NCBI GenBank assembly: GCA_947631585.1
Contig: CANRLY010000011.1
Span: 1-18,265 of the forward strand
Origin: an uncultured Clostridia bacterium
Lineage (GTDB): Bacteria; Bacillota; Clostridia; Oscillospirales; Ruminococcaceae
Direction of reading: 5' to 3'
DNA length: 18,265 nt
The notes beneath the pieces are model-generated. The model saw nothing but the letters and a program-made list of their open reading frames with translations. It did no database searches and was not told where the DNA came from. A program made the position numbers and the translations under genes. Positions 6,508 through 12,757 of the stretch are shown in pieces (position 1 is the stretch's first letter; the number at the start of each line of letters is the position of its first letter).

Positions 6508-7677
6508 ATGATAGATTATGACAAGGTCGTTTCAAAGACCGCAAGAGAAATGAAGCCTTCGGGGATAAGAAAGTTTTTTGATATAGCCCAGACCCTGGAG
6601 GGGGTCATATCGCTGGGTGTGGGAGAGCCGGATTTTCACACTCCCTGGAAGATAAGGCAGGCGGCTATAGATAATCTTGAAAAAGGAAAAACTTCTTACA
6701 CCTCAAATTCAGGGCTGATGGAACTGAGAAAAGAAGTAGCCTCCTATTTTCAGGCAACGATAGAGACCGGCTACGACCCGGCTTCGGAAATAATAATCAC
6801 TGTGGGCGGTTCGGAAGCTATAGACGCCTCCATCAGAGCTTTGGTAGAACCGGGAGACGAAGTGCTTATCGTTGAGCCGTGCTTTGTCTGCTACACTCCG
6901 CTGGTAGAGCTTGCAGGGGGAGTCCCTGTGGCAATTGCCACGAAAGAGGAAAACGGTTTCCGGCTGACTGCCGACGAGCTTAAAGAAAAGCTTACCGACA
7001 AGACCAAAATGCTGATACTTCCCTACCCCAACAACCCCACCGGGGCGATCATGAGAAAAGAAGACCTCGATGAGATCGCAAATGTTCTGAGAGACACGAA
7101 CGTAGCGGTGGTCTCAGACGAGATCTACAGCGAACTGACCTACGGCGCAAAGCATTGTTCCATTGCCCAGTGCGATGGTATGAAAGAGCGCACCATCGTT
7201 ATAAACGGGTTTTCAAAAGGCTTTGCCATGACCGGCTGGAGGCTTGGTTTTATGGCAGGACCGAAAGAGATAATCACGCACATTCTTAAAATACATCAGT
7301 ATGCGATAATGTGTTCACCCACCACCAGCCAGTTTGCCGCAGTAGAGGGGCTGAGGAAGTGCCGGGGAGAGGTCCTGAAGATGGTGGAAGAGTACAACAT
7401 GAGGCGGCGTTATGTAGTTGACGGCTTCAACAAGCTGGGACTTAACTGCTTCACCCCGGAGGGAGCGTTTTACGTTTTCCCCAGCATAAAGTCAACAGGA
7501 CTTTCAAGTGAGGAATTTTGCGAAAAACTGCTTTACAGCAAAAAGGTGGCAGTAGTTCCGGGAGACGCTTTCGGCAAGAGCGGAGAGGGATATATAAGGG
7601 TCTCCTATGCGTATTCTCTGGGTCATCTGAAAGAAGCTCTGGGGCGGATAGGCGAATTTCTCGAAGAAATAAGATAG
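6508..7677 (+). CDS. PLP-dependent aminotransferase, class I/II
   Basis: A 389-aa fold-type I aminotransferase. The features seen are SLGVGEPDF at 35-43, the PYPNNPTGA segment at 172-180 (N175, the residue stacking near the PLP ring and O3'), VSDEIYSEL at 202-210 (D204 bonding the pyridine nitrogen, Y207), the PLP lysine K237 in GFSKGFAMTGWRLG, and a late arginine in YIRVSYAYS that should bind the substrate carboxylate. It moves an amino group between an amino acid and a 2-oxo acid; specificity (aspartate, alanine or aromatic) cannot be set from sequence alone. It follows an Lrp/AsnC regulator gene, a plausible local control. RBS GAAAGAGG lies about 10 bases before the ATG. Confidence 0.94.
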   Translation: MIDYDKVVSKTAREMKPSGIRKFFDIAQTLEGVISLGVGEPDFHTPWKIRQAAIDNLEKGKTSYTSNSGLMELRKEVASYFQATIETGYDPASEIIITVGGSEAIDASIRALVEPGDEVLIVEPCFVCYTPLVELAGGVPVAIATKEENGFRLTADELKEKLTDKTKMLILPYPNNPTGAIMRKEDLDEIANVLRDTNVAVVSDEIYSELTYGAKHCSIAQCDGMKERTIVINGFSKGFAMTGWRLGFMAGPKEIITHILKIHQYAIMCSPTTSQFAAVEGLRKCRGEVLKMVEEYNMRRRYVVDGFNKLGLNCFTPEGAFYVFPSIKSTGLSSEEFCEKLLYSKKVAVVPGDAFGKSGEGYIRVSYAYSLGHLKEALGRIGEFLEEIR

Positions 7678-7699
7678 GTATTCTACAGAAAGGATATAT

Positions 7700-8569
7700 A
7701 TGGCTGAAACTATCAGGATAAAAGCCCCTGCGAAAATTAATCTGCTGCTTGACATAGTAGGCAGGCGGCAGGACGGTTATCACACGCTGAGGTCGGTGTT
7801 CCAGTCGGTGTCGCTGTACGACCAGCTGGAAGCATTTCGCAGCGACAAAACGGAGCTTATCTGCGACGACCAGGATATCCCCTGCGACGGGACTAATCTG
7901 GTCTTGAAAGCGTACAAGGCGTTTTTTGAGCAGACGGGGCTACCGCCGTTCGGGGTGACTTTTACGCTGGAAAAGAACATTCCGTCCATGGCAGGGCTTG
8001 GCGGAGGAAGTTCAGACTGTGCGGCGGCTCTCATTGCTTTAAACGAGTTGTCCGGGGCAGGTCTGAGCGGTGAGGAGCTGCGGGACATAGGTGAGAAGTT
8101 AGGAGCGGACGTACCGTTTTGCCTTACTGGGGGAACGGTGCTTTGCGAAGGAGTAGGCGACGTACTGACTCCCCTGCCGGATATGCCGGAATGTTCCATT
8201 CTTATCGCCAAACCTGAGCTGAAGATATCCACGCCGGAATGTTACAAAAAGTTTGACCAGCTGGAAGTCAGTCGGGTCTCAAAGCTTGACGACATGATGG
8301 CAGGGCTTGCCGTTGGCAGTCTGGAGACCATCGCCGGCTGTCTTGGCAACGACCTGGAGCTTGCGGCAGACACCGGCGTCATCAGCCGCATAAAAGAAGA
8401 AATGCTGGCTCATTCAGCTTTGGGTGCTTGCATGACCGGCAGCGGCTCTGCCGTTTTCGGCATCTTTGAAAGCAAGCGTTCCGCAAAAGACTGCATGAAG
8501 CATTTAGAGGACACCTGTCCTTTCGCTGCCGTTGTCAGACCTGTCTCCGGCGGCTGCGAAATCGAATGA
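7700..8569 (+). CDS. ispE: 4-diphosphocytidyl-2-C-methyl-D-erythritol kinase
   Basis: A 289-aa GHMP kinase. Motif 1 KAPAKINLLL at 8-17 includes K12; the ATP-binding loop PSMAGLGGGSSD is at 95-106; GADVPFCL at 135-142 contains catalytic D137; and MTGSGSAVFG is near the C-terminus. It phosphorylates 4-diphosphocytidyl-2-C-methyl-D-erythritol at the 2-OH with ATP, in the non-mevalonate (MEP) route to isoprenoids. Length is typical. It starts 22 bp after the aminotransferase stop with an AGAAAGGA RBS, so it is probably cotranscribed with it. Downstream is a cloverleaf-like repeat rather than an ordinary terminator. Confidence 0.97.
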   Translation: MAETIRIKAPAKINLLLDIVGRRQDGYHTLRSVFQSVSLYDQLEAFRSDKTELICDDQDIPCDGTNLVLKAYKAFFEQTGLPPFGVTFTLEKNIPSMAGLGGGSSDCAAALIALNELSGAGLSGEELRDIGEKLGADVPFCLTGGTVLCEGVGDVLTPLPDMPECSILIAKPELKISTPECYKKFDQLEVSRVSKLDDMMAGLAVGSLETIAGCLGNDLELAADTGVISRIKEEMLAHSALGACMTGSGSAVFGIFESKRSAKDCMKHLEDTCPFAAVVRPVSGGCEIE

Positions 8570-8600
8570 CCGATCGAATAAAATTTACAAATTACTGCAA

Positions 8601-8713
8601 GGTCCGCCGTTTCGGCGGCACGTCGCAGCGCCGTTGGCGCTGCGAAACGCTGCCGAAGGCAGCGTTTAACTGCGGCGAAGCCGCAGTTGCGTGCCGCCGA
8701 ACTGTCGGGTCCG
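8601..8713. repeat. GGTCCG direct repeats flanking cloverleaf element 1
   Basis: GGTCCG occurs at 8601-8606 and 8708-8713, one copy on each side of the 91-base element. GTCCGG also occurs at 10695-10700, directly left of element 2. Six-base matches in GC-rich DNA can be chance; they could also be target-site duplications or recognition sites. Confidence 0.3.
8611..8701 (+). repeat. Cloverleaf element 1: closing stem with three triloop hairpins
   Basis: A perfect 12-bp closing stem (TTCGGCGGCACG 8611-8622 with CGTGCCGCCGAA 8690-8701) encloses three adjacent perfect hairpins. Arm 1 is 8623-8645 (10 bp, GTT loop), arm 2 is 8646-8666 (9 bp, GAA loop) and arm 3 is 8668-8688 (9 bp, GAA loop). Only two junction bases (8667, 8689) are left unpaired. 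It fills the gap between ispE and the zinc-ribbon gene, ending 25 bp before the latter's ATG. Same plan as 10701-10802 but different sequence. Not a terminator, since no T-run follows. Could act as RNA (leader structure) or as single-stranded DNA; GCGAAGC, present in arm 3, is known to form a very stable DNA mini-hairpin. Confidence 0.85.
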
Positions 8714-8726
8714 GAAAGGAAAGAAA

Positions 8727-9809
8727 ATGACAAACGACAGATGCCGTGTGTGCGGTTATAAGTTCAAGAAAAACGACCCGGATATATGTCCGGAGTGTCT
8801 TACTTCAAGGCAGGAGACCGCCGAGTGCGACGACCTTTCGCCTGAGCTTCACAGCCACGAGAAAACCGAAGTCCCGATGTTCAGCCAGAACAACAACGGC
8901 TTTGACGCACAAAAAGAGCTGGAAGAGGAGCGCAAAGAGGATTCCGAGCTGAAACAAAAGTATAATGCCGCACAGCAAAAGCCAAATGACGGGATCCCTG
9001 AAATTGCAAACTCTCCTTTGGCAAAACACCTGACAGATACCCAGAGGAAAAAACTGGATGCTCTCTATAGCTCTTCCAGACAGCAGCAGACGACTTCGGA
9101 AGGCTATGTACCGCCGGTGCAGGCTGACTTCGGACAAGGCAGCGGCGGCTTTAAAAAGCGCAGATCCACCGCCGTAAAAGTCATTGTGATAGTAATTGTC
9201 ATCTACATTATAATAAGCGTGGTGTCAGCGATCGCCACTAGCTTGCTGGCCAGAAACAATAGTAACCACAGATCAAGCTACGACAGCGGTATCTCTATTG
9301 AGAAGCCGGAAATCGACTTTGGCGACGTCTCCACAATGAATATGGAATTTGGCGATACCGTCCTGCTGAACATGGCATCAGCCACCCTTCACGAGCCGGA
9401 AGTTTTGACTGTGGAAAAGGACATTGCTGCGGAGTTTTCAAGCGATATCTACAACAAGATCGGCGATGAAACTGACGAATGGTATGCTTTGAGATTCAAC
9501 ATCTCCCTGAAAAACAACAGTTCGGAAAAAACTTACTTCAAAGACTTTGACTGCAATATCGAGTGCTCCTCTGACACCATAGATGAGTTGGGTCTTGACA
9601 GCCTGTCTGCTGATCTTGAATTTTATGAAAGACCGACGCTTTCACCCAACGAGTCAAAAGATTACACCATGTTCTGCATCGTACCAAAATGCGATAAATA
9701 CCGCATTACGCTTTCAAGCCGGTCTTTGGCAGGATCTTCTACTGACTACATATACGAGTTCGAGCCTGCCGACAGCGACTTTGACTCTGCCGGAAGCGCT
9801 GACTTATGA
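8727..9809 (+). CDS. Zinc-ribbon single-pass membrane protein
   Basis: A 360-aa protein of unknown function. It begins with a zinc ribbon, C6-x2-C9 and C21-x2-C24 (RCRVCG...CPEC). A long polar, Glu/Lys/Gln-rich linker follows (about 27-145, with a charged helix near 60-80), then one strong transmembrane segment at about 149-175 (VKVIVIVIVIYIIISVV). The C-terminal half of about 185 residues, rich in beta strands, is probably outside the cell, which makes this an N-in protein. It ends in an acidic tail. The start at 8727 is chosen because GGAAAGGAAAG lies immediately before it; an ATG at 8691 is in frame but lies inside the cloverleaf element. It overlaps the radical SAM gene by 4 bp (ATGA). 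Zinc-ribbon membrane proteins of this style are common in Clostridia; function unknown. Confidence 0.85.
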   Translation: MTNDRCRVCGYKFKKNDPDICPECLTSRQETAECDDLSPELHSHEKTEVPMFSQNNNGFDAQKELEEERKEDSELKQKYNAAQQKPNDGIPEIANSPLAKHLTDTQRKKLDALYSSSRQQQTTSEGYVPPVQADFGQGSGGFKKRRSTAVKVIVIVIVIYIIISVVSAIATSLLARNNSNHRSSYDSGISIEKPEIDFGDVSTMNMEFGDTVLLNMASATLHEPEVLTVEKDIAAEFSSDIYNKIGDETDEWYALRFNISLKNNSSEKTYFKDFDCNIECSSDTIDELGLDSLSADLEFYERPTLSPNESKDYTMFCIVPKCDKYRITLSSRSLAGSSTDYIYEFEPADSDFDSAGSADL

Positions 9810-10687
9810 GCGGCAAATGCAGGCTTTGTCCGAGAAAGTGCGGAGTTGACCGCAGCATTACAAAAGGCTACTGCGGCGAGACCGACAAGTTGCGCATTGC
9901 CAATTATCAGCTCCACCAATGGGAAGAACCGGTAATAAGCGGCAGCAGCGGCGCAGGAACGGTGTTTTTCTCAGGCTGCGTAATGAAATGCGTTTTTTGC
10001 CAGAACTACCAGATATCTTCTTTGGGAACAGGATATGAAATAACAGAGCAGCGTCTGGCGGAGATATTTCTTGAACTGCAAAGCAAAGGCGCAAGCTGCA
10101 TTGATCTGGTGAACCCAACGCATTTCGTTCCGCAGATAAAATCCGCCCTGGACAAAGTCAAAAGTTCTTTGCACATACCTATAGTATACAACTCAGGCGG
10201 ATACGAGCTTCCCGAAACGATAGATTCGCTTGCCGGGTACATAGACGTATTTCTGCCTGACCTGAAATATTTTTCAGACGACTTAGCAAAAAAATACTCG
10301 CTTGCCGGCGGGTATTTTTCTAATGCCATAGCTTCCATACGGGAAATGGTCTCAGTAGCAGGCAAGCCGGTAATTTGCGGCGGGATACTTGTACACGGCG
10401 TGATGGTACGGCATCTGGTCCTGCCTAATCACCGTCAGGATTCCATTGAACTGCTCCGCAGGCTGGGCGGAAGTTTCGCTCCTGACGAAATACTCATCAG
10501 TCTCATGAGCCAATACCTGCCGGTCTACCGGGCTTCTGAATTTCCGGAGCTTTCCAGGCGGCTCTCCACTTTTGAGTATGATTCCGTAGTCAAAGAAGCA
10601 AGAAAATTCGGCTGGGACGGCTTCATTCAGGAGCGTTCCTCAGCTTCAGACTATTATATCCCTGATTTTTCAAGCGAGCCTTTGTGA
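9806..10687 (+). CDS. Radical SAM protein, PflX-like (COG1313 type)
   Basis: A 293-aa radical SAM enzyme. The cluster motif C58-x3-C62-x2-C65 (SGCVMKCVFCQNYQIS) holds the SAM-binding 4Fe-4S cluster. An N-terminal cysteine group, C5-x2-C8-x3-C12 and C23 (KCRLCPRKCGVDR...YCGE), precedes it, as in proteins annotated as homologues of pyruvate-formate-lyase activating enzyme (PflX). Family features include VNPTHFVPQI, VYNSGGYE, DVFLPDLKY and LMSQYLPV. The reaction is not established for this family, and no glycyl-radical enzyme gene is in the window. It is coupled to the zinc-ribbon membrane gene by an ATGA overlap and ends 13 bp before cloverleaf element 2, whose second arm with six T acts as a terminator. 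Confidence 0.93.
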   Translation: MSGKCRLCPRKCGVDRSITKGYCGETDKLRIANYQLHQWEEPVISGSSGAGTVFFSGCVMKCVFCQNYQISSLGTGYEITEQRLAEIFLELQSKGASCIDLVNPTHFVPQIKSALDKVKSSLHIPIVYNSGGYELPETIDSLAGYIDVFLPDLKYFSDDLAKKYSLAGGYFSNAIASIREMVSVAGKPVICGGILVHGVMVRHLVLPNHRQDSIELLRRLGGSFAPDEILISLMSQYLPVYRASEFPELSRRLSTFEYDSVVKEARKFGWDGFIQERSSASDYYIPDFSSEPL

Positions 10688-10700
10688 CCTCCCCGTCCGG

Positions 10701-10802
10701 GCGCCGCCCCGCCCCGACGAATGGAACATTCGTCGGGCTGCCGCGCGCAAACGAAGTTTGCGTGCGGCTTTTTTCTCCGAAGGAGAAAAAGCGGGGCGGC
10801 GC
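10701..10802 (+). repeat. Cloverleaf element 2: closing stem with three GAA-loop hairpins
   Basis: A perfect 12-bp closing stem (GCGCCGCCCCGC 10701-10712 with GCGGGGCGGCGC 10791-10802) encloses three hairpins. Arm 1 is 10713-10737 (11 bp, GAA loop), arm 2 is 10740-10768 (13 bp including one G-T wobble at 10745/10763, GAA loop) and arm 3 is 10770-10790 (9 bp, GAA loop). Only bases 10738-10739 and 10769 are unpaired. The plan is the same as in element 1 (same closing-stem length, three arms, triloops), with unrelated stem sequences. It lies just after the radical SAM stop codon and upstream of the RHH gene. Confidence 0.87.
10740..10774 (+). terminator. Intrinsic terminator formed by arm 2 of cloverleaf element 2
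   Basis: The 13-bp GC-rich arm 2 hairpin (10740-10768, GAA loop) is followed at once by six T (10769-10774), an excellent rho-independent terminator for the zinc-ribbon/radical SAM unit. The T-run also forms most of one side of arm 3, so the terminator and the full cloverleaf share bases. Confidence 0.75.
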
Positions 10803-10857
10803 ATATGACAAGCCATAATGCAAAATAAAAATTTGCAAAGAAATTTATATAAATCGC

Positions 10858-10892
10858 TTGACAAATTATTTTTATCGTGTATAATGATAATT
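10858..10892 (+). promoter_or_regulatory. RHH gene promoter with overlapping palindromic operator
   Basis: -35 TTGACA (10858-10863), 16-bp spacer, -10 TATAAT (10880-10885). Across the spacer and the -10 lies an imperfect palindrome: AATTATTTTTAT (10864-10875), five bases CGTGT, ATAATGATAATT (10881-10892), with 10 of 12 positions complementary. This is a plausible autoregulatory operator for the ribbon-helix-helix protein encoded just downstream. Promoter is clear; operator is inferred. Confidence 0.75.
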
Positions 10893-10910
10893 AAGAAAGG
10901 AATGATAGCT

Positions 10911-11549
10911 GTGAAAAAGAGCGTGTATAGTATCGTGCTGGCGGATAAGGTAGTTGAGGAGATAGATAAGATGGCGTTCATGATGAACACCAGCCGTTCT
11001 AACCTGATAAACCAGATACTGGCAGAAAAAGTCGGGCTTCTGACGCCGGAAATGCGAATGAACGATATTTTCAGACAGATATCTGAAATGATGAACGACA
11101 GCTTCGCACTGCTGGACAGGACCTCCGATTCGATAATGTCAATGAAAAGCACACTGCTGTATAAGTACCGCCCTACCGTAAAATATAAGGTGGAACTGTT
11201 CAGAGATCTGAGCGGCTGCGTGGGCAGACTGACCGTCTCTTTCAGGTCGCAGAACCAGCAGCTCCTGCGCTCTTTCTCCGACTTTTTCAAGCTGTGGAAA
11301 CAGCTGGAGACTAAGTATATCGGCAGGTACTTCAAGGGAGAAATGCCGTTTGGCGACAGTCAGGGCGGCTTTGAAAGATACTTCTACCAGACCGGCGATA
11401 ACTGCACATACAGCCAGATCTCCGACCGCATAAGCGGCTATATCCGGCTTATCGACAGCTCCATGAAGCTTTACTTCAATGGCGCAGAAATCGAAAAAAT
11501 CGAAAAACTTTACTGCGAGGATCTGAAAAATATTTCAGATATCTTGTAA
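10911..11549 (+). CDS. Ribbon-helix-helix DNA-binding protein with unknown C-terminal domain
   Basis: About 212 aa from a GTG start. The first 42 residues (SVYSIVLADKVVEEIDKMAF, then MNTSRSNLINQILAEKVG) fit a ribbon-helix-helix DNA-binding domain: a strand followed by two helices with the N-T-S-R-S-N-L turn typical of the family. The remaining 170 residues are soluble, mixed helix and strand, and not recognised. GTG at 10911 was chosen because the promoter's -10 ends at 10885 and the RBS AGAAAGGA ends nine bases before it; an upstream ATG at 10818 precedes the promoter and cannot be the start, and ATG 10902 touches the RBS. clpB starts 23 bp downstream with no terminator between, so the regulator probably controls itself and clpB. 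Confidence 0.8.
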   Translation: MKKSVYSIVLADKVVEEIDKMAFMMNTSRSNLINQILAEKVGLLTPEMRMNDIFRQISEMMNDSFALLDRTSDSIMSMKSTLLYKYRPTVKYKVELFRDLSGCVGRLTVSFRSQNQQLLRSFSDFFKLWKQLETKYIGRYFKGEMPFGDSQGGFERYFYQTGDNCTYSQISDRISGYIRLIDSSMKLYFNGAEIEKIEKLYCEDLKNISDIL

Positions 11550-11572
11550 ATTTTCAGAAAGGATATGATCTT

Positions 11573-12757
11573 ATGAATGTTCAGAAATTTACAGAAAAGA
11601 CAATGCAGGCGATCCAGGACGCAAGAAATTCCGCCGTAAGAAACCAGAACCAGCAGCTTGACCAGGAACATATCCTGTATGCCCTGCTCACCCAGGAAAA
11701 CGGACTTATCCCTCAGCTGTTTATAAAAATGGGCAAGAATACCGAAACCGCTGCCGCCGAAGCTGAAAAAATGGTGGAACAACTGCCGAAAGTGACCGTT
11801 TCCGGCAGGCAGGAGGGTACTGTTTATATCTCAGCCGAACTGGACAAGGCTTTCACTGAAGCCGAAGCTCAGGCTGACAGAATGAAAGATATGTACGTTT
11901 CAGTGGAACACGTCCTGCTGGGTCTGATGGAATTTCCAAACGATGCGCTCAAACGCTTTTTCAAAAACCACGGCATAGATAAGTCCTCACTGCTAAACGT
12001 GCTGAAAGACGTCAGAGGCAACGCTCACGTTGAGAACCAGAACCCCGAGGACACCTACGACGTGCTGAAAAAGTACGGTCAGGAACTGGTGGAACTTGCC
12101 GAGAAAAACAAGCTCGACCCGGTCATCGGCAGGGACGAGGAGATAAGGAACGTTATCCGCATACTTTCAAGAAAAACCAAGAACAACCCTGTTCTCATCG
12201 GCGAACCGGGCGTGGGCAAGACCGCCATCGCAGAGGGTCTCGCTCAGCGGATAGTCAAAGGGGACGTTCCGGCAAACCTGAAAGACAGGAAAATTTTCAG
12301 CCTGAATATGGGCTCTCTGGTCGCAGGCGCAAAGTACCGGGGAGAATTTGAAGAAAGACTAAAGGCTGTGCTCTCTGAGATCAAGAAAAGCGAAGGCAGG
12401 ATAATCCTATTTATAGACGAACTGCATACCATAGTGGGCGCAGGAAAGACCGACGGCGCAATGGACGCAGGCAACCTGCTCAAACCTATGCTTGCCAGAG
12501 GAGAACTTCACTGCATAGGCGCAACGACCCTTAACGAGTACCGCCAGTATATCGAAAAGGACGCAGCCCTCGAACGCCGCTTCCAGCCGGTAATGGTGGG
12601 CGAACCTACTGTAGAAGACACCGTCTCGATACTCAGAGGTATAAAGGAACGGTACGAGGTGTTCCATGGGGTCAAGATACAGGACCAGGCGCTTATCTCC
12701 GCTGCCGTCCTTTCGGACAGGTACATTTCGGACAGATTCCTGCCGACAAGGCGATAG
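11573..12757 (+). CDS. clpB: ClpB chaperone, N-terminal fragment (frame ends early)
   Basis: Codes for the first 390 residues of ClpB, then four out-of-frame codons and a stop. Seen in order: the Clp N-domain repeats (about 1-145), and AAA+ domain 1 with Walker A GEPGVGKT at 210-217, Walker B ILFIDELH at 278-285 (D282, E283), pore loop AGAKYRGEFE at 251-260, sensor 1 IGATT at 315-319 and arginine finger LERRF at 333-337. ClpB is a hexameric ATP-driven disaggregase that works with DnaK. The protein breaks off in YISDRFLP, where intact ClpB continues DKAIDLVDEA. The RBS AGAAAGGA is at 11556-11563. No CIRCE or CtsR-type operator is visible; expression seems tied to the upstream RHH gene. Confidence 0.95.
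   Translation: MNVQKFTEKTMQAIQDARNSAVRNQNQQLDQEHILYALLTQENGLIPQLFIKMGKNTETAAAEAEKMVEQLPKVTVSGRQEGTVYISAELDKAFTEAEAQADRMKDMYVSVEHVLLGLMEFPNDALKRFFKNHGIDKSSLLNVLKDVRGNAHVENQNPEDTYDVLKKYGQELVELAEKNKLDPVIGRDEEIRNVIRILSRKTKNNPVLIGEPGVGKTAIAEGLAQRIVKGDVPANLKDRKIFSLNMGSLVAGAKYRGEFEERLKAVLSEIKKSEGRIILFIDELHTIVGAGKTDGAMDAGNLLKPMLARGELHCIGATTLNEYRQYIEKDAALERRFQPVMVGEPTVEDTVSILRGIKERYEVFHGVKIQDQALISAAVLSDRYISDRFLPTRR

Noticed and set aside
8691..8726. Upstream ATG at 8691 for the zinc-ribbon protein
   Set aside because: It falls inside the closing stem of the cloverleaf element and has no RBS; ATG 8727 follows GGAAAGGAAAG.
10818..10910. Upstream ATG start for the RHH gene
   Set aside because: The promoter -35 and -10 lie inside this segment, so the transcript begins after it; GTG 10911 has the properly spaced RBS.
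12735..12757. Programmed -1 ribosomal frameshift in clpB
   Set aside because: A -1 shift at CCG would restore the frame, but there is no slippery heptamer of the X-XXY-YYZ type, and ClpB is not known to use frameshifting. A missing base is simpler.
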